The notes under the pieces were generated by a model. It was not told the origin of the DNA, made no database searches, and saw nothing but the letters and a program-made list of their open reading frames with translations. A stretch of DNA of 64,000 bases. Origin: Rhodobacteraceae bacterium D3-12. Its GTDB lineage: Bacteria > Pseudomonadota > Alphaproteobacteria > Rhodobacterales > Rhodobacteraceae. This document shows positions 43,225 through 51,617 of this stretch, one piece after another. Location of the stretch: positions 310,001 to 374,000 of the forward strand of contig CP104793.1 of the NCBI GenBank assembly GCA_025916135.1, given 5' to 3'. The stretch's first letter is position 1; each line of letters starts with the position of its first letter. The position numbers and the translations under genes were made by a program.

Positions 43225-44157
43225 ATGTGGGAGATTTTTCTTAAAACCGTGCCGTTCTTTGCGCTCATCGGTCTTGGCTATGGCGCCGGGGTGACGAAGT
43301 TTTTCAGCGAAGAGGCGACCTCTTATCTGACGAAATTCGTGTTTTACTTTGCCTTGTCGGCGATGATCTTTCGCTTTGCCTCGCAGATGAGCCTGAGCGA
43401 GGTGGCCGATACGCGGTTTATCGTCGCGTATCTTTGGGGCTCGGGCTTTGTTTACGGATTGGGCATGGCGGTGGCGTTTTTGCGCAAGCGCCCGATGGAG
43501 GAAGCGGCGATCGAGGCGCAATGTGCGGTGATTGCCAATGTCGGTTTCCTTGGGATTCCGATGCTGACGCTGTTGTTGGGTCCAGAGGCGGTGGGGCCGT
43601 TGATGATGGTTCTGGCGATGGATTTGATCGTGTTCGGCTCGCTTATCGTGATTTTGGTGACGGGCGGGCGTGACGGACGGATGGGCCTTGCGGTGCTGCG
43701 CACGGTCGGGGTTGGCCTGCTCAAGAACCCGATGATTATGGCGATGGCGTTGGGCCTGTTGGTCTCGGGGTTCGAGATCACGGTGCCGGTGCCGGTGGAA
43801 GAGTTTCTGACCATTCTGGGGGCGGCGGCGACGCCGGGGGCGTTGTTTGCGATTGGCGCATCGTTGGCCAGCAAATCGGCCGAGCGGTTGTCGGTGGCGG
43901 GGTGGTTGAGCTTTGCCAAGCTGGTGTTGCATCCGGCGTTTGTGGCGTTGGCGGCGCTGTATCTGTTCCCGATTGATCCGTTCCCGGCGGCGGTGATGAT
44001 TTCCTGTGCGGCGCTGCCGGTGGCGGGGAATGTCTTCATTCTGGCGCAGCATTACGGTGTCGCGCCGCAGCGGGTGTCGGCGGCGATTTTGGTCTCGACA
44101 GTGTTCAGCGTGGCCTCGGTGCCATTGGTGATCGCATGGGTGACACAGCTTTATTGA
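43225..44157 (+). CDS. AEC-family transporter (auxin efflux carrier type)
   Basis: 310-residue inner-membrane protein with about ten hydrophobic segments. N-terminal FALIGLGYGAGVTKFFSEEATSYLTKFVFYFALSAMIFRF and C-terminal AALPVAGNVFILAQHYGVAPQRVSAAILVSTVFSVASVPLV are typical of bacterial AEC/malonate carriers. The substrate is probably an organic acid or other anion; it cannot be specified. Confidence 0.9.
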   Translation: MWEIFLKTVPFFALIGLGYGAGVTKFFSEEATSYLTKFVFYFALSAMIFRFASQMSLSEVADTRFIVAYLWGSGFVYGLGMAVAFLRKRPMEEAAIEAQCAVIANVGFLGIPMLTLLLGPEAVGPLMMVLAMDLIVFGSLIVILVTGGRDGRMGLAVLRTVGVGLLKNPMIMAMALGLLVSGFEITVPVPVEEFLTILGAAATPGALFAIGASLASKSAERLSVAGWLSFAKLVLHPAFVALAALYLFPIDPFPAAVMISCAALPVAGNVFILAQHYGVAPQRVSAAILVSTVFSVASVPLVIAWVTQLY

Positions 44158-44179
44158 AATTGACGAAGGGGAGAGAGAC

Positions 44180-44869
44180 ATGAGCGAGCAAAGCGTGCCG
44201 GGGTATAGCCCCGTGCCATTGCCACGCCGTGCAGAGCGGAGCGATGCCGAGGTTTTGGCCGCTGCGAAGGGGTTTCGCGGCGATATGGCGAGCCGCCACA
44301 CGATCCGCGATTTCAGCACGCGTCCGGTGGCGCGGGAGGTGATCGAAGAGGTGATCCTGAGCGCCGGGAACGCGCCGAGCGGGGCGAACCATCAGCCGTG
44401 GCATTTCGTGGCGATTTCGGACCCTGAGATAAAGGCGCAGATTCGCAAAGCTGCCGAGGAAGAGGAAGCGAGGTTTTATGGCGGAGGGGCCGGGGACGAG
44501 TGGCTTTCGGCGCTGGAGCCGATTGGCACGGGTGTGTCCAAACCGCATCTTGAGGAGGCGCCGTGGCTGATTGTGGTGTTTGCGCAGCGCTATGGTTTGC
44601 GCGAGGATGGCAGCCGGTTCAAGAATTACTATGTGCCCGAAAGCGTGGGCATCGCCAGCGGGTTTTTGATTGCTTCGCTGCATATGGCGGGGCTTTACGG
44701 GCTGACCCATACGCCGAACCCGATGAAATTCCTGACCGGGATTTGCGGGCGTCCCGAGCATGAGAAGCCGATCATGATCGTCGCCGTGGGCCATGCGGCA
44801 GAGGAGGCAACGGTGCCGCAGAAGGCGATGAAGAAAAAGCCGTTGGGTGAGGTGGCGACGTTTATTTGA
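44180..44869 (+). CDS. Nitroreductase-fold flavoprotein of the IYD-like subgroup
   Basis: 229 residues of the FMN-dependent nitroreductase fold: RHTIRDFSTRPV (FMN phosphate), SAGNAPSGANHQPWHFV, FLIASLHMAGLYGLTHTPNPMKFL and CGRPEHEKPIMIVAVGHA. The THTPNPMKFL and RPEHEKP segments resemble iodotyrosine-deiodinase-like members, which remove halide from halophenols. Dehalogenase activity is only a possibility. It sits 22 bp after the AEC gene, so the two may be co-transcribed. Confidence 0.85.
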   Translation: MSEQSVPGYSPVPLPRRAERSDAEVLAAAKGFRGDMASRHTIRDFSTRPVAREVIEEVILSAGNAPSGANHQPWHFVAISDPEIKAQIRKAAEEEEARFYGGGAGDEWLSALEPIGTGVSKPHLEEAPWLIVVFAQRYGLREDGSRFKNYYVPESVGIASGFLIASLHMAGLYGLTHTPNPMKFLTGICGRPEHEKPIMIVAVGHAAEEATVPQKAMKKKPLGEVATFI

Positions 44870-44913
44870 GGTGGGCTCTCGGAAAGAGCCCAGCACGGAC
44901 TCAAGGCGAAGCC

Positions 44914-45052
44914 GCCGTGCATCGCCGTCACGCCCCACCGGGGCGGCGATTGGCAAGCGCAGAGCGCCCCAACACCCTTTTTCGGGATTGGCGAGTATAA
45001 AGTGCCCTATTCTTAGCATGGTCGCCACCCCGGCGTGACGGCGATGCACGGC
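44914..45052. repeat. Inverted-repeat element with 21-bp perfect arms
   Basis: Arms at 44914-44934 (starting GCCGTGCATCGCCG) and 45032-45052 (its exact reverse complement) flank a 97-bp centre. Beyond a 5-nt offset the symmetry goes on: GGGGCGGCGA just inside the left arm pairs with the inverse of TCGCCACCCC next to the right arm. It fills most of the 259-bp gap before the S-formylglutathione hydrolase gene. No ORF is evident inside. It resembles a MITE-like or large REP-type element. Confidence 0.75.
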
Positions 45053-45128
45053 TTCATGCATTTCCCGTTTCGCCTGATCCGTTGAGTTGCTATGCCTGAG
45101 CCCAAGCGAATGACAGGAGGCCAGCGCA

Positions 45129-45959
45129 ATGGAAACGGTAGCGGAAAACAGGTGTTTTGGCGGGGTTCAGGGGGTTTACACCCATGGCTCGGACGTATGT
45201 GGCGTGCCGATGACCTTTGGTCTGTTCCTGCCCGAAGAAGCCAAGGACGGGCCGGTGCCTGTGCTGTGGTATTTGAGCGGGCTGACCTGTACGCATGAAA
45301 ACGCGATGGTCAAGGCGGGTGCGCAGGGCTGGGCCGCGGAGCAGGGGATTGCTCTGGTCTTTCCGGACACTTCGCCGCGCGGCGAGGGGGTGGCCGATGA
45401 CGAGGGTTATGACCTTGGGCAGGGGGCCGGGTTTTATGTGAACGCCACGCAGGACCCATGGAAGCCGCATTTTCAAATGTGGGATTACGTGGCCGAGGAG
45501 TTGCCCGCATTGATTGGCCGCGAGTTTGCTGTTGATCTGGAACGGCAGTCGATCACCGGCCATTCGATGGGCGGGCATGGTGCGCTGACGCTGGCGATGG
45601 GCCTGCCGGGGCGGTTCCGGTCGGTTTCGGCGTTTTCACCGATCTGTAACCCGACGGCGAGCGATTGGGGGCGCAAGCAGCTCGGTGCTTATCTGGGCGA
45701 TGACGAGGGGCTTTGGGAGCGTCACGACGCGACGGTGATGATGAAAGCAAACGGGTTTGACGGGCCGATGTTGGTGGATACCGGCACCAGCGATCAGTTT
45801 ATTGATTTGCTCAAGCCCGAAGCGTTGGCGCAGGCGGTGAATATGCGGCGTCAGCAAGCGGTGCTGCGCCTGCAGCCGGGGTATGACCACAGCTATTTCT
45901 TTGTCTCGACCTTCATGGAGGACCATGTGGGGTTCCATGCCGAGGCGCTATATGGGTGA
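45129..45959 (+). CDS. fghA: S-formylglutathione hydrolase
   Basis: 276-residue esterase-D-type alpha/beta hydrolase releasing formate from S-formylglutathione. N-terminal ENRCFGGVQGVYTHGS, oxyanion region WYLSGLTCTHENAM, nucleophile elbow GHSMGGHGAL, late Asp in VDTGTSDQF and His in YDHSYFFV are as expected. It completes the formaldehyde route begun by the class III dehydrogenase 14 kb upstream. Confidence 0.95.
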   Translation: METVAENRCFGGVQGVYTHGSDVCGVPMTFGLFLPEEAKDGPVPVLWYLSGLTCTHENAMVKAGAQGWAAEQGIALVFPDTSPRGEGVADDEGYDLGQGAGFYVNATQDPWKPHFQMWDYVAEELPALIGREFAVDLERQSITGHSMGGHGALTLAMGLPGRFRSVSAFSPICNPTASDWGRKQLGAYLGDDEGLWERHDATVMMKANGFDGPMLVDTGTSDQFIDLLKPEALAQAVNMRRQQAVLRLQPGYDHSYFFVSTFMEDHVGFHAEALYG

Positions 45960-46036
45960 GGGCGTGTTTTCGCGATCTCAACCTTTTCGAGGCATGATGG
46001 CAGTGAGCCAACGCGGTGTGACAGCAGGGATATGAC

Positions 46037-47542
46037 ATGAGCGATTACGATCTGATTATCATCGGGTCCGGCCCGGCGGGGCGGGCGGCGGCCATTCAGG
46101 CGGGCAAGCTGAAGCGCCGGGTTCTGGTGGTGGACAAGAACGAACGCCCCGGCGGCGTGTCGATCCACACCGGGACGATCCCCTCGAAGACCCTGCGCGA
46201 GACGGTGTTGAACCTGTCGGGTTGGCGTGAGCGCAGTTTTTATGGCCGGTCCTACCGCGTGAAGGATGATATCGAGGCCGGGGATCTCAAGGCGCGGCTG
46301 CATAAGACGCTGGATTACGAGGTTGATGTGTTGGAGCATCAATTCAACCGCAACCATGTTGAAACGCTGCATGGATATGCCAAGTTCCTGAGCGAACATG
46401 AGATCGAAGTTGCGACCGAAGCGGGCGAGGTGCGCAAGATCACGGCGGATAAGTTCCTTATTTCGACCGGGACCAAGACGTTCCGCCCCGATTATGTGCC
46501 GTTCAACGGCAAGACGGTGGTGGACAGCGACGAGTTTCTTGAGCTGGGCCAGATCCCGAGGAGCCTGATCGTGGTCGGGGCCGGGGTGATCGGGGTGGAA
46601 TATGCCACGATGTTTTCGGCGCTGGATGTGCGGATCACGCTGATCGAGCCGCGCGAGAGTTTCCTTGATTATATCGACCGGCAGATCATTCAGGAATTCA
46701 CCCATCATATCCGCGAGAATGGTGTTGATCTGCGGCTCGGCTCAAAAATCGACGCGATCGAGGATGCGGGTGAACATGTTGAGGTCAGCCTTGAGAATGG
46801 CCGCCATGTGCGCGCCGAGATGCTGTTGTTTGCCGCCGGGCGCATGGGGGCGACGGCGAGCCTTGGGTTAAAGGCTGCGGGGATCGAGACGGACCATCGG
46901 GGCCGCATCGAGGTGGATCGCAAGACCTATCAAACCAAAGTCGGCCATATCTATGCTGCGGGCGATGTGATCGGGCATCCGGCGCTGGCGTCGACCTCGC
47001 TTCAGCAGGGGCGGGTGGCGGCGTGCCATGCGCTGGACACGCCGACCATGCCGGAGAGCCCGTGGTTCCCCTATGGCATTTATTCGGTGCCGGAAATTTC
47101 GACCTGTGGCATGTCCGAAGAGGAATTGCAGGAGCGCGGCATTTCCTATGAGGTTGGCGTGGCGCGGTTTGGTGAGACCAGCCGCGGCAATATCATGGGG
47201 CTGCAACAGGGCATGTTGAAGATGCTGTTCAGCCTCAAGACGCGGCGCGTTCTGGGGGTTCAGATTGTCGGCGAGGGCGCGACCGAGTTGATCCATATCG
47301 CGCAGGCGGTTTTGAACCTGAAGGGCACGGTGGAGTATTTCGTGCAGAACACGTTCAATTACCCGACGTTGGCCGAAGCCTATAAGATTGCCGGGCTGGA
47401 TGCGTTCAACCGCATGCCGATCCCGGAGGAATACAAGGCGAATAAGCCCGAGAAGAAGGCGTCTGAGAAGAAAGTGCCGGAGAAGAAAGTGCCCGAGAAG
47501 AAAGCGGCGGATAAGAAGCCCAGCGGGAAGAAAAGCAAGTGA
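46037..47542 (+). CDS. sthA: Soluble (Si-specific) pyridine nucleotide transhydrogenase with lysine-rich tail
   Basis: 501-residue FAD flavoprotein moving hydride between NADPH and NAD. FAD-binding IIIGSGPAGRAAAIQAGKLK, NAD-binding VVGAGVIGVEYATMF, second FAD motif HIYAAGDVIGHPALAS and dimerisation domain are complete. The redox-cysteine segment of the wider family is replaced (GGVSIHTGTIPSKTLRE), as normal for this enzyme class. Residues from about 465 form a KKxPEKK repeat tail not found in standard SthA. It overlaps the DUF188 gene by 4 nt. Confidence 0.93.
   Translation: MSDYDLIIIGSGPAGRAAAIQAGKLKRRVLVVDKNERPGGVSIHTGTIPSKTLRETVLNLSGWRERSFYGRSYRVKDDIEAGDLKARLHKTLDYEVDVLEHQFNRNHVETLHGYAKFLSEHEIEVATEAGEVRKITADKFLISTGTKTFRPDYVPFNGKTVVDSDEFLELGQIPRSLIVVGAGVIGVEYATMFSALDVRITLIEPRESFLDYIDRQIIQEFTHHIRENGVDLRLGSKIDAIEDAGEHVEVSLENGRHVRAEMLLFAAGRMGATASLGLKAAGIETDHRGRIEVDRKTYQTKVGHIYAAGDVIGHPALASTSLQQGRVAACHALDTPTMPESPWFPYGIYSVPEISTCGMSEEELQERGISYEVGVARFGETSRGNIMGLQQGMLKMLFSLKTRRVLGVQIVGEGATELIHIAQAVLNLKGTVEYFVQNTFNYPTLAEAYKIAGLDAFNRMPIPEEYKANKPEKKASEKKVPEKKVPEKKAADKKPSGKKSK
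47444..47518 (+). repeat. 15-bp coding tandem repeat at the 3' end of sthA
   Basis: Five imperfect 15-bp units encode KPEKK, ASEKK, VPEKK, VPEKK and AADKK; the third and fourth units differ by one silent base (CCG/CCC). The array adds a basic, low-complexity tail and is prone to length change by slippage. Confidence 0.85.
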
Positions 47543-47988
47543 GCGCGATCTATGTGGATGCCGATGCCTGTCCGGTGAAGGCCGAAGCCGAGAAGGTCGC
47601 GACGCGGCATGGGGTGAAGATGTTTGTCGTCTCGAACGGGGGCTTGCGGCTGTCGCAGAACCCGCTGGTCGAGACGGTGATTGTGCCCGACGGCCCGGAT
47701 GTGGCCGACATGTGGATTGCCGAGCGCTGTGGGCCGGGTGATATTGTCATCACCGGAGACATTCCGTTGGCTGCGAAATGCGTCGAGGCGGGGGCAGACG
47801 TGCTCAAGCATAATGGTGAGCGGCTGACCCAAGCCAATGTGCGCGAGGCGCTGGCGATGCGCGATCTGATGAGCGATCTACGCTCGGCCGATCCGTTCCG
47901 GCAGGGGGGCGGCAAGGGGTTTACAAAGGCGGACCGGTCGCGTTTTCTCGATATGTTGGAAATGACCCTGCGCAAGCTTGCGCGGTGA
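47539..47988 (+). CDS. YaiI/YqxD (DUF188) family protein
   Basis: 149 residues beginning with GTG at 47539, which overlaps the sthA stop. The family N-terminus IYVDADACPVKAEAEKVA, followed by VSNGG, VPDGPDVADMWIAERCGPGDIVITGDIPLA and HNGE, matches DUF188, a PIN-like fold of unknown activity. It is tightly coupled to sthA translation. No biochemical role can be given. Confidence 0.92.
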   Translation: MSAIYVDADACPVKAEAEKVATRHGVKMFVVSNGGLRLSQNPLVETVIVPDGPDVADMWIAERCGPGDIVITGDIPLAAKCVEAGADVLKHNGERLTQANVREALAMRDLMSDLRSADPFRQGGGKGFTKADRSRFLDMLEMTLRKLAR

Positions 47989-48020
47989 CTGGTTCCTGAG
48001 CCAAAACGAAAGACCCGGAT

Positions 48021-48989
48021 ATGACCGTTACAGCAGCAAAACAGGGCAACCTGTTTGGTGCGATTTGCGCCATGATTGCGGTGTTGTGCTTTTCCGTAAA
48101 TGACATCGGGATCAAGTGGTTATCCGACGGCTATGCGCTTCATCTGGTGGTGTTGATCCGCTCGCTTGTGGGGATGGTTGTGATGCTGGCCATTATCATG
48201 CCGTTGAGCGGCGGATTGCGGGTGATGCGCACCAAAAGGCTGGGTGCGCATCTGTTCCGCGGGCTGTGTGTGGTGCTGGCCAATGTGTTCTTTTTCCTTG
48301 GGCTGGCGGCCCTGCCTTTGGCCGATGCGGTGGCGATTTTCTTTATCTCGCCGCTGGTGATCACGTTGTTTTCGGTGCTGTTTCTGGGCGAGACGGTGGG
48401 CCCGCGCCGGTGGGGGGCGATTGGTTTGGGGTTCGTCGGGGTGATGGTGATCGTGAAGCCCGGCACATCGGCGTTTCAGGCGGCATCGTTGCTGCCGATT
48501 GTGGCGGCGATCCTATATGCGGCGTTGCACACGATGACGCGCAAGATCGGCAATACCGAGAGCGCGGCGACGATGATGTTTTACATTCAGGTCACGTTCC
48601 TTGCGACCAGCGCGCTTGTCGGGCTGGTGCTGGGGCATGGCGGGTTTGAGGGTAGCGCGCATCCGTCGATTGCGTTTTTGACCCGCGCGTGGGGCTGGCC
48701 CGAGGCGGGCGATTGGCTGACGCTGGGGTTTATCGGGGTGGCGAGCGCGGTGGGTGGCTATTTCATCAGTCAGGCTTACCGCGTGAGCGAGGCGGCATTC
48801 GTGGCGCCGTTTGAATATGTGGCGATGCCGATGGCGGTGGTTTGGGGCTGGATTTTGTTCAGCGAATTGCCGGGGCTGACGGATTGGATCGGGATTGCGA
48901 TGATTGTCGGGGCGGGGCTGTTCCTGCTTTGGCGCGAGGCGGAAGTGGACGAGGAAAAACCGGCGTCGGCCCCGAAATACCGCCGCTGA
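48021..48989 (+). CDS. DMT-superfamily transporter (EamA domains)
   Basis: 322-residue inner-membrane protein with ten predicted helices in two EamA repeats. VLCFSVNDIGIKWLSDGY, LPLADAVAIFFISPLVITLFSVLFLGETVGPRRW and the second-repeat AYRVSEAAFVAPFEYVAMPMAVVWGWILFSELPG are typical of drug/metabolite exporters. The substrate is unknown. Confidence 0.9.
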   Translation: MTVTAAKQGNLFGAICAMIAVLCFSVNDIGIKWLSDGYALHLVVLIRSLVGMVVMLAIIMPLSGGLRVMRTKRLGAHLFRGLCVVLANVFFFLGLAALPLADAVAIFFISPLVITLFSVLFLGETVGPRRWGAIGLGFVGVMVIVKPGTSAFQAASLLPIVAAILYAALHTMTRKIGNTESAATMMFYIQVTFLATSALVGLVLGHGGFEGSAHPSIAFLTRAWGWPEAGDWLTLGFIGVASAVGGYFISQAYRVSEAAFVAPFEYVAMPMAVVWGWILFSELPGLTDWIGIAMIVGAGLFLLWREAEVDEEKPASAPKYRR

Positions 48990-49061
48990 GCGTGGGGTGT
49001 TTGACGGGGTGGGTGCAAGCAAGCAAAGTGGCGCACAAAGAGCCATGACAGGGGAAAGCCG

Positions 49062-49973
49062 ATGACGATTGAGATGATACCCTTTGCCGAGGGCGAGGCG
49101 AAAATGCGCTGGCAGGGTTTGTTGGCGGCGTTCGAGGCGGGGCACACCCGCGCCAAGGCCGAGATTGGCGATACGTTTTTGTATCGCGGTGAGGACACGT
49201 TGCTGTCGCGTGCGGCGTGGATTGACGGGATGGGCTCATTGGTGAAAACGGCCAATATCTTTCCCGGCAATCCGGGTGCGGGCAAGCCGATGGTGAACGG
49301 CGCGGTGAACCTTTATTCCGACACTGATGGCACGTTGGAGGCGATTGTCGATTTCCATTTGGTGACCAAGTGGAAGACCGCCGGGGACAGCCTCTATGCG
49401 GCGTCCAAGCTGGCCCGGAAAGACGCGCGCAAGTTCCTGATTGTCGGGGCCGGGACGGTGGGGCGTTCGATGATCGAAGCCTATGGCGCCTTGTTCGAGG
49501 GGACCGAGTTCACCGTCTGGAACCGCTCGCCCAAGGGGGCGGAGGAGATGGCGGCGGATATTCCGGGGCTGACCGTGGCCGAGGACCTTGAGGCGGCAGT
49601 GGGCGAAGCGGATGTGATTGCCACGGCGACGATGGCGAGCACGCCGGTGATCAAGGGCGCGTGGTTGAAACCCGGTCAGCATCTGGACCTGATCGGGGCC
49701 TATCGCCCGGATATGCGCGAGGTGGACGACGAGGCGATTTCCCGCGCGCGGGTGTTTGTGAACAGCTATGACACCACGGTCGCGCATATCGGCGAGATCA
49801 TAGAGCCGTTGAAATCCGGCGCGTTGAAGCGGGACGAAATTGTCGCGGATTACTACGAGCCGGAGCAGTTCCGGCGCACCAGCGACGAAGAGATCACGAT
49901 TGCCAAGAACGGCGGGGGTGCGCATCTCGATCTGATGACGAGCCGTTACATTCTGGAGGCATGGCGCGGATGA
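49062..49973 (+). CDS. Ornithine cyclodeaminase/mu-crystallin family dehydrogenase
   Basis: 303 residues. Rossmann motif FLIVGAGTVGRSMIEAY at about 125-141, N-terminal substrate domain with KTANIFPGNP and TGDGTLEA-like DTDGTLEA. Members are NAD(P)-dependent imine or amino-acid reductases/cyclodeaminases. The diagnostic ornithine-binding residues cannot be assigned confidently. It overlaps the next hydrolase gene by 13 nt. Confidence 0.87.
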   Translation: MTIEMIPFAEGEAKMRWQGLLAAFEAGHTRAKAEIGDTFLYRGEDTLLSRAAWIDGMGSLVKTANIFPGNPGAGKPMVNGAVNLYSDTDGTLEAIVDFHLVTKWKTAGDSLYAASKLARKDARKFLIVGAGTVGRSMIEAYGALFEGTEFTVWNRSPKGAEEMAADIPGLTVAEDLEAAVGEADVIATATMASTPVIKGAWLKPGQHLDLIGAYRPDMREVDDEAISRARVFVNSYDTTVAHIGEIIEPLKSGALKRDEIVADYYEPEQFRRTSDEEITIAKNGGGAHLDLMTSRYILEAWRG

Positions 49974-50887
49974 TCTGGGCGCTCCTGCTGATTGGGGTGA
50001 TGGTTCTGGGGCTGGCCGAGCCGTTCCTGCGCGAGCTGCGCAAACCTTCGGTGCGGGCGTTTGAAGACGAGGCACCGGGGGCGTTTGCAGAGTTGTCGGC
50101 GGGGCGGGTGCATTACCGATGGAGCGGGCAGGCGGTCGCCTCCGTTGACGGCCCGGTGATGGTTCTGGTGCATGGGCTGACCACGCCGTCGTTTATGTGG
50201 GACGCGCTGGAGGCGCCGCTTGTGGCCAAAGGGTATCGGGTGCTGCGCTATGATCTTTATGGACGCGGGTATTCCGACCGACCGAGGGGCGCACAGGACG
50301 CGGCGTTTTTCGTCACGCAGTTGGAGGAGTTGCTGGCGCATGAGGGCATCACCGGGCCGGTGACGTTGGTGGGCTATTCCATGGGCGGGGCGATTGGTAC
50401 GGCGTTTGCGGCAAAACACCCGGTGAAGGTGTCGCGGCTGGTGTTGTTGGCACCGGCGGGGATGGGGCATGCGCTTGGCGCGGCGGAGCGGTTGGTGGCG
50501 CTGCCGGGGCTGGTGGCCGAGTGGCTGATGCTGTGGATGTTTCCAGCCCGGTTTCGCGCCGGTGTGAACGCCGAGAGGGATGATCCGCGGGTGCCGGATG
50601 CGGTGGTGGCCGGGCAGTTGGCGCAGCTGCAACGGCGCGGGTATTTACGCTCGGTTCTGGAGAGCCTGCGGGGGATTTTGAGCGAAGACCGCGCGGCGGA
50701 ACACCGGGCGATTGCGGCAGCGGGGCTTCCGGTTTTGGCGGTCTGGGGGCAGGTGGATGAGACGATCCCGATTGCCGCCAAAGCGGTGCTCGAGCAATGG
50801 AACGGAGCGGCGGAGCATGTGGTGCTGGGCGATGCGGGGCATGCGTTGCCCTATACCCATGCGGCGGAAGTGGCCGACGCGATATGA
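49961..50887 (+). CDS. Alpha/beta hydrolase with N-terminal membrane anchor
   Basis: 308 residues. A hydrophobic start (MIWALLLIGVMVLGLAEPF) suggests a membrane anchor or uncleaved signal. The hydrolase core has VLVHGLTTPSFMWDAL, YDLYGRGYSDRP, nucleophile GYSMGGAIG and WGQVDETIPI, with the terminal His in GDAGHALPYTHA. It is probably an esterase or lipase; the substrate is unknown. Its start overlaps the upstream gene. Confidence 0.87.
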   Translation: MARMIWALLLIGVMVLGLAEPFLRELRKPSVRAFEDEAPGAFAELSAGRVHYRWSGQAVASVDGPVMVLVHGLTTPSFMWDALEAPLVAKGYRVLRYDLYGRGYSDRPRGAQDAAFFVTQLEELLAHEGITGPVTLVGYSMGGAIGTAFAAKHPVKVSRLVLLAPAGMGHALGAAERLVALPGLVAEWLMLWMFPARFRAGVNAERDDPRVPDAVVAGQLAQLQRRGYLRSVLESLRGILSEDRAAEHRAIAAAGLPVLAVWGQVDETIPIAAKAVLEQWNGAAEHVVLGDAGHALPYTHAAEVADAI

Positions 50888-50918
50888 CGACCGGCACAGG
50901 CCGCACTTAGCGCGACGC

Positions 50919-51590
50919 CTAGCGGTAGCGGGACAGGCAGGCGTTGCTGGTCGGGGAGAGTTTGCAGGCGCGGCGGTAGGCGGCCTCGGATTGGGCGCGG
51001 GATTTGTAGCGCCCGGCATCGTTGCGGCTGTGCAGGCTGCCTTTCATGTAGCACCCCCAAGCTGCGCCGGCCTCGCAAGAGGCGGTATAGGTCCGCATCT
51101 GGCAGGAGAATTTTCGCGCGGCGTCGGGCTGTTGGCGCAGCCATTTGCCGTTTTTCGAGGTTGCCGCCGCATTGGTGCAGGCATTGGCATTGCCGTTCTG
51201 ACAGGCCGCCAGAAACAGCGTGTAGGTGAAGTCCGAATAATCCGCATGTTTGGATTTATTCGGATCGCTATCGGATTTCTCAAGCACGCGGGCGAGGCCG
51301 AAACAGGCCTTGCCGTCGCCTTTGAGGCAAGCTTTGTAGCACGCCATCGGGTTGGCGCCGCATGAGGTTGTGCCAAAGGGGTAGCTTTGCGACTTGGGGA
51401 AGACATCTGCCGGGCAGGTGCGCAGCGCCTTGTCATGCACCGGAGAGCGCAGGATATTGCGGATCACGGGGCGAAGCTCGGCAGGGGCGCTACGGGCGAG
51501 GTCTGCGGCAGTGTCGGCACGGATTTGGGTGTGCCAGACCATCGTCAGAATTAACACGACGACGAAGAGCAGTGCAAAAATGCGATACAT
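50919..51590 (-). CDS. Cysteine-rich Sel1-like repeat protein, exported
   Basis: 223 residues with an N-terminal signal peptide or anchor (about 4-20). The mature part has repeated helical modules with paired cysteines (ACYKACLKGDGKACFGLARVLE, AACQNGNANACTNAAA, SCEAGAAWGCYMKGSLHSRND, AYRRACKLSPTSNACLS), reminiscent of disulfide-locked Sel1-like repeats of the Hcp type. It probably mediates protein contacts in the periplasm; the partner is unknown. Confidence 0.75.
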   Translation of the reverse strand: MYRIFALLFVVVLILTMVWHTQIRADTAADLARSAPAELRPVIRNILRSPVHDKALRTCPADVFPKSQSYPFGTTSCGANPMACYKACLKGDGKACFGLARVLEKSDSDPNKSKHADYSDFTYTLFLAACQNGNANACTNAAATSKNGKWLRQQPDAARKFSCQMRTYTASCEAGAAWGCYMKGSLHSRNDAGRYKSRAQSEAAYRRACKLSPTSNACLSRYR

Positions 51591-51617
51591 ATTAAAGGTA
51601 GTCCAAGCTATTCAAAT

